From Nitrospirota bacterium (GTDB lineage: Bacteria > Nitrospirota_A > Leptospirillia > Leptospirillales > Leptospirillaceae), in NCBI GenBank assembly GCA_021829515.1, contig JAKBPM010000032.1:1-11802 (forward strand): a stretch of DNA of 11,802 bases, in the 5' to 3' direction. A model generated the notes under the pieces. The model was not told the DNA's origin. It saw only the letters and a program-made list of their open reading frames with translations, and did no database searches. Shown here piece after piece: positions 6,420 to 11,802 of this stretch. The number at the start of each line of letters is the position of its first letter. Positions within the stretch are counted from its first letter, which is position 1. The translations under genes were made by a program, and so were the position numbers.

Positions 6420-7480
6420 GATGGAACCCCCTGTGTCTTTTCGCCTGACCGCAGGTCGAGTTGTCGGGAAAGGGTCCTGATGACAGAGTCGACATCGATC
6501 CTTCGAAGACAATTGTCTATGCCCTGGCCACACCCCTCATGGGTGCATGGCGAGCAAGGCGGAGGATCATAGAGGGGAATGATCCTCCCTTTCGATATCG
6601 GTCCCCATACCGCGGGAGTTGTCGAGCCAAACAGGACAACACCATACAGACCCGATGCATCCGCAAGATGAAACGGGCCACTGTCATTTCCCAAAAAAAG
6701 CGCTGACGACTCCATCAGGGCATGCAAAAACGGAATGGACTCCTGGACGACCAAGAATCTGGTCTCTTTTTTAAACCCGCTGACAACCGACTCGATCAGC
6801 GTCTGGTCATCTTTTGAGCCGGAAACGGCAACAATGCCATTGTGAACCTCGGTCCACCAGTTTCCCACCCGCGAGAATCGGTCCGGTGGCCATCTTTTGT
6901 ACCACTGACGGCCACCAGGGTGCATGACCAAAAGCTTTTCCCCTTCTCCTATCCCATTTTTGCTCTTCCATGACTGCACATCTTTTCTTGAAGCCGGCAA
7001 AGCAGAAAGGACAGGATCCGAGTGTTCAGGGAGAACGATTCCGGACTGGGCAAGGGAGTGTTCATACTGGACCATTACAGGGTCGGGACCGTGATTAAAG
7101 TCGACAGGGAAATAGAGTGCGTTTCCGGTGATGGAAGAGCGATCCGTTTTCCATCCGGAGATCACTTTTCTCGTGGCATTTGCAAATCTTGTCAAAAAAC
7201 GGCTTCTGTCTGAAACAGTCCAGTCGATCCAGAGATCCCAGGTTCTTTCTTTTGAAAGCCTGAACATCTCGATGGATCCCCGGAGTTTACCCATCATGGA
7301 CCTGTTGTCAAAGACAACAACTCTGACACCTTCCATCAGCGTCAGCGGATATTCCGTTCCAACATTGGCAACAACCGCGATTTGAATGCCGGGGAAAGCC
7401 AGACGAAGCTTCCTGATGACTGGGACAAGAAGAAGGACATCTCCCAGATATCGCATCTTCAAAATGACAGCGTTTTTCAT
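6416..7480 (-). CDS. GT9 glycosyltransferase (ADP-heptose:LPS heptosyltransferase-like), copy 3
   Basis: This 354-residue GT9 (GT-B fold) protein opens with AVILKMRYLGDVLLLVPVI, the family's first strand and loop that holds the conserved GD. HPGG is at residues 187-190, KRWP at 195-198 and the donor-binding signature GNDSGPFHLA at 264-273. Four cysteines (C309, C312, C317, C324) follow in the C-terminal C-x2-C pattern common in heptosyltransferases. The likely reaction is transfer of heptose (or a related sugar) from ADP-heptose to the LPS inner core on the cytoplasmic side. ATG 7480 overlaps the upstream GT9 stop as ATGA; its ribosome binding site is weak, fitting translational coupling. It differs clearly from the other two GT9 proteins, so each probably adds a different residue. 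WaaC- or WaaQ-like roles cannot be separated from the sequence alone. Confidence 0.88.
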   Translation of the reverse strand: MKNAVILKMRYLGDVLLLVPVIRKLRLAFPGIQIAVVANVGTEYPLTLMEGVRVVVFDNRSMMGKLRGSIEMFRLSKERTWDLWIDWTVSDRSRFLTRFANATRKVISGWKTDRSSITGNALYFPVDFNHGPDPVMVQYEHSLAQSGIVLPEHSDPVLSALPASRKDVQSWKSKNGIGEGEKLLVMHPGGRQWYKRWPPDRFSRVGNWWTEVHNGIVAVSGSKDDQTLIESVVSGFKKETRFLVVQESIPFLHALMESSALFLGNDSGPFHLADASGLYGVVLFGSTTPAVWGPISKGRIIPLYDPPPCSPCTHEGCGQGIDNCLRRIDVDSVIRTLSRQLDLRSGEKTQGVPS

Positions 7481-8580
7481 CGAAGGATAATACCCAGCTC
7501 ATCCCATGCAAGAAGAACTGTCTTGACATCAATAGATTTCATGCACTGGTTGTCGGGGCAAGAGGAGGAAAAGCTCTGGCAAGGACTGCAGGTCAGACCC
7601 TGTCTGACCATTCCGCCCCAAAAAGGCCGGTACGAAACATGATCTCCCGGTCCGAACAGGACAAGGGCCCTCTTTCCGATGGCCTGAGTCAGGTGGAGCG
7701 GCCCCGAATCATTTCCGATGGCGCCGGCTGAATGAGAGATGATTCCCTTGAGCGCCTTCAGGTCATTCTGGATAATACCCATAAATCGGGAGCGGTCCAC
7801 TGCCCCGGAACTCTCAACGCCGCTGACGACAGCTCTGACCGCGGCTGCATCCTTTTCTCCTCCCAGAACAAGCAGAGGCGTGCCATTCTTCAGAAGCTCG
7901 AGGGAGAGAGCGACGTACCGATCGGCCGGCCAATTTTTTTCAAGAGCCCCCGATCCGGGAAAAAGAATAAGATAGGAGCCCCAAAAATGATCGCCGAATG
8001 CACCCAGAATCTGCCGTGCCGCCGCCTCGTTCTCGTTGGTTACGGTAAACCGGGGCATCGTTCTTTTGTTTTTGAAACCCAGCCGACTCATGACATGAAG
8101 AATCTGATCGGAAAGATGGGTCAGGTGATTGGGAACGACGACCTGATCTGTGTAAACAAGATGATCGACAACAGGGTTCCGGTGATCGGATGTCCCGACC
8201 CTTCGTTCTGCGCCGCTTGCCAGGATCAATGAGCGTGATCGCGGTCCCCGGGAAAAAAGATCGACGGCAACATCATAAGAGGCTTTTCGAATATTTGAGA
8301 GAAAGGACGCATAAGACCTGTAGTGAGACCATGAAGACTCGCCATCCGCTTTTTTTCTCCTTGGAAGGGGAATAACCCTCGTCAGATCGGGCTCATCAAG
8401 AAAAAGGGGAACATATGGCGCTTCCATTACATAATCGATCTCGGCATCGGGACAGGAATCCCTGATAGAGGAAATGGCCGGCTGCGTAAGAACCATATCG
8501 CCAAAAGCCCGCAATCCGACCAGGAGAACCTTCTTTTTTTTCGTCATTTCCAAAGTCGAAAACGAATGGGTGTCGCTCAC
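7477..8580 (-). CDS. GT9 glycosyltransferase (ADP-heptose:LPS heptosyltransferase-like), copy 2
   Basis: This 367-residue GT9 protein has KVLLVGLRAFGDMVLTQPAI at residues 17-36, FPGSGALEKNWP at 207-218 (the acceptor/donor cleft motif) and GNDSGPLHLTQAIG at 289-302. A C-terminal cysteine set follows: C331, C334, C341 and C346. It probably adds a heptose or similar sugar to the LPS core. GTG 8580 overlaps the Trm112-like stop as GTGA, matching the operon's habit. ATG 8547 would remove 11 residues that lie before the first strand and is a fair alternative, as GT9 proteins often begin just before that strand. Neither start has a strong ribosome binding site. Its stop overlaps the next GT9 start by 4 nt. 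Confidence 0.88.
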   Translation of the reverse strand: MSDTHSFSTLEMTKKKKVLLVGLRAFGDMVLTQPAISSIRDSCPDAEIDYVMEAPYVPLFLDEPDLTRVIPLPRRKKADGESSWSHYRSYASFLSNIRKASYDVAVDLFSRGPRSRSLILASGAERRVGTSDHRNPVVDHLVYTDQVVVPNHLTHLSDQILHVMSRLGFKNKRTMPRFTVTNENEAAARQILGAFGDHFWGSYLILFPGSGALEKNWPADRYVALSLELLKNGTPLLVLGGEKDAAAVRAVVSGVESSGAVDRSRFMGIIQNDLKALKGIISHSAGAIGNDSGPLHLTQAIGKRALVLFGPGDHVSYRPFWGGMVRQGLTCSPCQSFSSSCPDNQCMKSIDVKTVLLAWDELGIILR

Positions 8581-8762
8581 GGCGATGAATGCGCACCTTT
8601 CGTTTGGGCTTCTTCGATCAGCATAATGGGAATATCCTCACGAATCGGATAGACCAGCTGACAGTTCGCACAAAAAAGGCCTGGAGGGGACATTTCTTCA
8701 GTCAGGTCTCCCTTGCACTTTGGACAGACCAGAATGGATTTCAAAAATGGGTCAAGTGCCAT
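8577..8762 (-). CDS. Trm112/YcaR-like zinc-ribbon protein
   Basis: This 61-residue protein of the Trm112 (UPF0434/YcaR) family has four zinc-ligand cysteines in two pairs, C13-x2-C16 (LVCPKCKGDL) and C31-x2-C34 (LFCANCQLVYPI). The family ending YPIREDIPIML follows. Eukaryotic and archaeal Trm112 is an activator of methyltransferases; bacterial members are mostly uncharacterised and often sit next to lipid A/LPS genes such as lpxK or kdsB. AAAGGA lies just before ATG 8762. It is 65 nt after gmhB, separated by a strong hairpin, and overlaps the next GT9 start by 4 nt (GTGA). The size is typical. A role as partner of an enzyme in this operon is possible, but nothing in the sequence names the partner. 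Confidence 0.87.
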   Translation of the reverse strand: MALDPFLKSILVCPKCKGDLTEEMSPPGLFCANCQLVYPIREDIPIMLIEEAQTKGAHSSP

Positions 8763-8812
8763 GATTTTCCTTTCCCGTTCATTCGAGAATGAAGTTTTGC
8801 GTTCATGAGTAT

Positions 8813-8846
8813 CGTTTCAGAAAACGATCAGCCGTTTTCTGAAACG
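8813..8846 (-). repeat. Perfect 14-bp inverted repeat at the gmhB 3' end
   Basis: CGTTTCAGAAAACG (8813-8826) and CGTTTTCTGAAACG (8833-8846) are exact reverse complements with a 6-base spacer (8827-8832). The gmhB stop codon (8830-8828 on the minus strand) lies wholly in the loop. No T tract follows on either strand, so it is not a standard intrinsic terminator. In mRNA it would make a stable hairpin between gmhB and the Trm112-like gene. Possible roles are 3'-end protection, RNase III processing, partial termination, or an operator. Confidence 0.85.
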
Positions 8847-9385
8847 GATAAAAACCGGCTGACAGCCTCTTCAAAGGAAGAGACCCGAAATACAAGGTCA
8901 TCCTGTTTGCCTGTTTCATCGGAAGTAATCCAGAAATTATGACATCCCAAAGACTTCCCGGCAAGAACATCCCCCTGGGAGTCCCCGACCATCATTGAAG
9001 AGGCAGGGTCTCCATGAAAAGCCTTCAAGGCCTCTTCAAGCATTCCGGGAAGGGGCTTCCGGCAGCCGCAGACCTTACGATAAGTATCCAGGGAAGCCTC
9101 TTCCAGATGAGGACAATAGAAAAATCCATCAATATGGGCGCCTTCTTTCTGAAGGAGCCCATTCATGTAATCATGCGTCTTCCGAACGAAGTCTTCATCA
9201 AAATACCCCCGGGCGACACCCGACTGGTTTGTCACAACCACAATCGGAATACACAGCTGGTTCAGGCGCCGGATCGCAGGGAGTACTCCAGGGAGGAACT
9301 CCACATCGGAAAGTTTTGAGAGATAGGGCACATGTGCGATCAGTGTCCCATCCCTGTCTGCAAGAACGATCGGTCTCTTTTCCAA
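8828..9385 (-). CDS. gmhB: D-glycero-D-manno-heptose 1,7-bisphosphate 7-phosphatase
   Basis: This 185-residue HAD-superfamily phosphatase removes the 7-phosphate of heptose 1,7-bisphosphate in ADP-heptose synthesis (cytoplasm). Motifs: the DxD nucleophile/acid pair D10 and D12 in LADRDGTL; TNQSG (52-56) with GYF; the GmhB zinc loop with ligands C91, H93, C106 and C108 (CPHLEE...VCGCRKP); PGML; and the Mg-binding GDSQGD (134-139). Length is typical (180-190). The visible start is TTG 9385, 22 nt after the waaF stop. The only nearby purine-rich site, AGGGGA, is about 10 nt away, so the start is less certain than the family. Its product feeds the GT9 enzymes in the same operon. GmhA, HldE and HldD are not in the window. 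The 3' end carries the inverted repeat at 8813-8846. Confidence 0.92.
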   Translation of the reverse strand: MEKRPIVLADRDGTLIAHVPYLSKLSDVEFLPGVLPAIRRLNQLCIPIVVVTNQSGVARGYFDEDFVRKTHDYMNGLLQKEGAHIDGFFYCPHLEEASLDTYRKVCGCRKPLPGMLEEALKAFHGDPASSMMVGDSQGDVLAGKSLGCHNFWITSDETGKQDDLVFRVSSFEEAVSRFLSVSENG

Positions 9386-9407
9386 AGCCTGACGGTCCCC
9401 TTTTATA

Positions 9408-10439
9408 CTATCTCTTTTTTAGAAGTTCCGGATTTTTCTGCATCTGGATTTTACGCAAATCGTCAACGATCGGGCCATGAACCGTCTCCCATGCGAGTCC
9501 GGTCATGCACCGGTGATCGATCGGACACTCGCGGAGCAGACATGGAGCACAGGTGACATGATGGCTCTGAACGCGTATCGTTCCCCCTAGCGGTCCCGTT
9601 GCGACAGGATCTGTGGGACCAAAGAACACCGTTCCGGGAATCCCGAGCGCCGCTCCCATATGCATCATTCCCGAATCGTTTGTCAAAAGATAGTCGCATC
9701 CGGAAAGGATCGCAAGACTGTCCGGAAGAGAGGTTTTGCCCTGGAGAGGAAATATCTTCTCTTTGGGGAGAGCCTGCTCCAGCACATCAGCTTTTTCCCG
9801 ATCTTTTCCTCCAGAAAACAGGATGATCCGGATGCCCGCATGATCCTCCAGCAAGCTTGAAAGCAGGGAAACAAAATAGGAAGAGGGCCAGGTTTTGGCA
9901 CTGCCAAAAAAGGCCCCCGGATTCACGGCAATCAACATCTCATCACCGGCAAGATCTCCCAGATACCGCATCATGGCTTCATGTCTTCGGGATTCTGAAA
10001 CGGAAAGTTTGGGGGGGAGAAAGGTCAAGTCATGAAAAACAGACTGGACCATCTCCTGATAATAGGTGACCTGGTGAAGATGGCGGCTTTGCCATGCGTT
10101 GTAGTCGAGTCGGCGGTTCAGGAAAAGAGATCGCCCTTCATTGGCATAACCGATTCTTTTTTGACACGGAACTCTCCATAGTTCATAAGCCGAGCGAAAT
10201 GAGAGAGGGAAACAGAATCCCAGATCAAAAGAAGTCTTTTTAGACGATTTTTCTGGTTGATAAGGGATGAAATCCGAAAACTCGGAGAAGAGAGATGTGA
10301 TGGATTCAGGTCCCATTAACGAGATCTCACATGCAGAAAGGCTTTTTGCGATTCCCTGAAGCGCCGATAATGAAATAACAGCATCGCCGATCCAGTTGGG
10401 AATTCGGACAATGATCCGCCGACCAGAATTTTCGCTCAA
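9408..10439 (-). CDS. waaF: Lipopolysaccharide heptosyltransferase II-like GT9 protein
   Basis: This 343-residue GT9 protein is the closest of the three to WaaF (RfaF), which adds the second heptose to heptose I of the LPS inner core. The WaaF-style opening is IIVRIPNWIGDAVISLSAL (residues 9-27). PGAFFGSAKTWP follows at 174-185, LLTNDSGMMHMGAALG at 251-266, FFGPTDP at 272-278, and four C-terminal cysteines C297, C300, C305 and C311. The TTG start at 10439 is supported by GGAGG (10448-10444) 4 nt away, a little short; no ATG or GTG lies before the first strand. A gap of 73 nt separates it from the upstream GT2 gene. A TATCAT on the minus strand (10466-10461) could be a -10 box but has no convincing -35, so whether the operon starts here or upstream is open. 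Confidence 0.85.
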   Translation of the reverse strand: MSENSGRRIIVRIPNWIGDAVISLSALQGIAKSLSACEISLMGPESITSLFSEFSDFIPYQPEKSSKKTSFDLGFCFPLSFRSAYELWRVPCQKRIGYANEGRSLFLNRRLDYNAWQSRHLHQVTYYQEMVQSVFHDLTFLPPKLSVSESRRHEAMMRYLGDLAGDEMLIAVNPGAFFGSAKTWPSSYFVSLLSSLLEDHAGIRIILFSGGKDREKADVLEQALPKEKIFPLQGKTSLPDSLAILSGCDYLLTNDSGMMHMGAALGIPGTVFFGPTDPVATGPLGGTIRVQSHHVTCAPCLLRECPIDHRCMTGLAWETVHGPIVDDLRKIQMQKNPELLKKR

Positions 10440-10512
10440 AACACCTCCGGAACAACTGTCATGATATCAAAAACATAATTCCACAGGTTCATCTCTTGAG
10501 CGAGACCATCCT

Positions 10513-11547
10513 TTACAGCTGGAAAAGACGCGAACCCCACTCCTCATTAACATAATCGGGGAGTGTAGACGCTACCCGGGCTTTAACGCCAAAAGCTCTT
10601 GGATAAAAACTTGAAGGTAAAAGGGTTCTGAAAAAGGTTTCCATGCTCTTTACATCCAAAAAATTCAGCATGAACGATTTTTTTATCAGCTCTTTTCCAA
10701 GAGCTTCTCCATTTTGAAAAGCGAGCACCTTGATCCCCGTTTCTCTAAGCCAGCGAGATTTAAGTTTTCTAAAGGATCTCTCAGAATTCCTGTTTCCGGG
10801 TAAATAATATTTCTCTTTCAGGACAGAAAAAAAGAGGTTGTGCTTTTCGATCAAGCCGATATCAAAAATTCTTCGAAGACTATCACTTGATGAATGTTGG
10901 CGATATTCAATCAATGCCTTTCCAACAATAAAAACTTTTCCCTTTTCATACATTCTGAAGGCAAAGTCTGTATCCTCGAGCCAAAATGGATTAAATCTTA
11001 AATCAAACATTCCTGTTTCTTGCACCGTTGATTTTCTGAAAAAAAAGGTCGATGTTTGCGGTTCAAAAAATGGCTCCGATTTCCATCGATCTGTTTTCCC
11101 AAACAAGATATTCCCCCAACGGGGAATTTCCGGTTTTGAATCTTTTACAACAACGGTCTTTCCATCGGGAGAGATCTCATCCTTCCATGCCCCTACCAAC
11201 CGAATGCCAGAATCTTTGTTAATGGCATCGAGCTGCATTTTTAAGCGGTCGGGCTTCATCCGGTCATCACTGTCCAAAAAAGCAATATACTCCCCCACGC
11301 TCTCAAGGATTCCTCTGTTTCTGGCAGAAACAGCACCTGGGATACCCTCCTGAACAATTCTGACAACATCAGGAAATTTGCTTTTCCATGATTGAGCCAC
11401 AGCTCTGGTTCCTGCTGTAGCCAAATTATCGACAAGGATAACCTCAAAATCTTTTTCCGTTTGGTTAAAAACGGATTCTAACGCTTCCGAAAGCTCAAAT
11501 TCATAGCGAGTTATAGGGATCACAACAGAAATCAGGATTTTTTTCAA
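10513..11547 (-). CDS. GT2 family glycosyltransferase
   Basis: This 344-residue GT-A fold enzyme is of family GT2. It shows SVVIPITRYEFELSEALESV at the N-terminus, VILVDN (36-41, where D40 would hold the nucleotide), ARNRGI, the metal-binding FLDSDD (90-95; D92/D94) and WLEDTDFAFRM (190-200), with E192/D193 in the catalytic-base region. It would transfer a sugar onto LPS, O-chain or another surface glycan. The start is TTG 11547: an in-frame TAG lies two codons upstream, and GGATGGA about 7 nt before it is a loose ribosome binding site. The gene is noticeably A+T-rich: four 60-base lines counted by hand gave 35, 32, 52 and 43% GC, against 62 and 55% in two waaF lines. Together with the tnpB element just upstream this suggests transfer from another genome. 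Sugar specificity is unknown. Confidence 0.87.
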   Translation of the reverse strand: MKKILISVVIPITRYEFELSEALESVFNQTEKDFEVILVDNLATAGTRAVAQSWKSKFPDVVRIVQEGIPGAVSARNRGILESVGEYIAFLDSDDRMKPDRLKMQLDAINKDSGIRLVGAWKDEISPDGKTVVVKDSKPEIPRWGNILFGKTDRWKSEPFFEPQTSTFFFRKSTVQETGMFDLRFNPFWLEDTDFAFRMYEKGKVFIVGKALIEYRQHSSSDSLRRIFDIGLIEKHNLFFSVLKEKYYLPGNRNSERSFRKLKSRWLRETGIKVLAFQNGEALGKELIKKSFMLNFLDVKSMETFFRTLLPSSFYPRAFGVKARVASTLPDYVNEEWGSRLFQL

Positions 11548-11592
11548 AATCTATCCATCCACAACAGTCTGAAAGTTAAAACAGTGAAAGCA

Positions 11593-11622
11593 GCATTGCG
11601 ACAGCTGAGCGTCAGGCAATGC
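11593..11622 (-). repeat. Inverted repeat in the GT2 leader
   Basis: GCATTGC (11593-11599) and GCAATGC (11616-11622) are exact reverse complements, and the enclosed 16 bases hold a smaller CTGA-CGC-TCAG hairpin (minus strand). The two arms also form a near direct repeat with the following bases (GCATTGCGAC and GCAATGCGAC, 9/10). Nearby, GAAGTACTTC (11631-11640) is a perfect 10-bp palindrome. All lie between the tnpB element end and the GT2 start. Role unknown: leader RNA structure, operator, or residue of older insertion. Confidence 0.5.
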
Positions 11623-11658
11623 GACGCCAAGAAGTACTTCCCTGCTTGATTAAAAACT

Positions 11659-11713
11659 GTGACTGCTCCCGCCACTAAACCTGAGAAATGGTTGTCGTGG
11701 GGGCTTCCAGGGG
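11659..11713 (-). mobile_element. IS200/IS605-type right end with omegaRNA-like hairpin
   Basis: Directly after the tnpB stop, on the minus strand, CCCCCAC (11703-11697) pairs with GTGGCGGG (11675-11668) with one bulged C, enclosing a 21-nt region that can form a small AACC/GGTT stem. The tail GAGCAGTCAC ends at 11659. This hairpin-plus-tail form is typical of IS605/IS1341 right ends, where it also serves as the 3' scaffold of the TnpB guide RNA (reRNA/omegaRNA). Any guide would then be read from 11658 downward. Transcription is inferred, not seen. Confidence 0.6.
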
Positions 11714-11802
11714 CTAACCCCGAGACTCCAGCCCGAGTCTCAAAATATTCAGGGAGGCGTTGTGGTCCCGATCCTTTTCCATTCCACAGCACGGACAACG
11801 AT
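11714..11802 (-). CDS. tnpB: TnpB (IS605 OrfB) C-terminal end, cut by window edge
   Basis: Only the last 28 codons are in the window (stop TAG 11716-11714). They encode RCPCCGMEKDRDHNASLNIL followed by RLGLESRG. This is the second half of the TnpB zinc ribbon (C-x2-C pair, here CPCC) and the adjoining DRDHNASLNIL segment, which contains the last RuvC aspartate. It is one of the most conserved parts of IS605-type TnpB/Fanzor/Cas12-related proteins. TnpB is an RNA-guided DNA nuclease that helps keep IS200/IS605 elements in the genome. The visible codons are intact. No tnpA is seen, but the element continues to the right of the window. Whether the full gene is intact cannot be judged here. Confidence 0.85.
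   Translation of the reverse strand, partial: RCPCCGMEKDRDHNASLNILRLGLESRG

Noticed and set aside
11544..11798. Minus-strand 84-codon open frame at the right edge
   Set aside because: It is the wrong frame of the tnpB 3' end; the neighbouring frame gives CPCCG...DRDHNASLNIL with a stop at 11714.
1..11802. CRISPR arrays, tRNA or rRNA genes
   Set aside because: No regularly spaced direct repeats and no tRNA or rRNA-like segments were seen on either strand.

Overview
The window looks like the chromosome of a Gram-negative bacterium. It carries a heptose/LPS-core type gene cluster (gmhB plus three GT9 heptosyltransferase-like genes), a periplasmic-type secreted protein and biotin synthesis. GC is roughly 50-60% in most genes. 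The mix (Gram-negative envelope genes, many TTG starts, tightly overlapped operons, vapBC, IS605-type tnpB pieces) would suit a Leptospirillum-like Nitrospirota, but that is a weak impression and not shown by any marker gene.

Layout. (1) 1-3023, + strand: a probable operon of bioA (5' end outside the window), a secreted DUF4412-like protein and a diacylglycerol/lipid-kinase family protein. The last two overlap by 4 nt. (2) 3024-4485: a small accessory island. It holds a complete vapBC toxin-antitoxin pair on + with a palindromic operator over its -10 box, a DUF433 gene on -, and a decayed IS200/IS605-type tnpB 3' end whose terminal hairpin lies directly against the DUF433 ribosome binding site. 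A terminator-like inverted repeat for the incoming minus-strand operon closes the island. (3) 4486-10439, - strand: a compact LPS/surface-polysaccharide operon read right to left: waaF-like GT9, gmhB, Trm112-like zinc protein, GT9, GT9, NodB-type polysaccharide deacetylase, GT4. Most junctions are 4-nt NTGA overlaps, except around gmhB. A perfect 14-bp inverted repeat puts the gmhB stop codon in its loop. (4) 10513-11547, - strand: a GT2 glycosyltransferase, clearly more A+T-rich than its neighbours. (5) 11548-11802, - strand: the right end of a second tnpB element, cut by the window edge, with the zinc-ribbon C-terminus of TnpB and a typical terminal hairpin.

How the genes fit together: GmhB dephosphorylates heptose 1,7-bisphosphate on the way to ADP-heptose. 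The GT9 enzymes would transfer heptose to the growing core, and the GT4, GT2 and deacetylase would add or trim further sugars. Both tnpB pieces share an RNA-like 3' end (hairpin, then TAG, a G-rich segment and GTC), which suggests two related omegaRNA-type scaffolds on the same strand. I did not find a clearly new multi-gene system. The least explained features are the tnpB relic abutting the DUF433 gene, the gmhB 3' hairpin and the GT2 leader structure.
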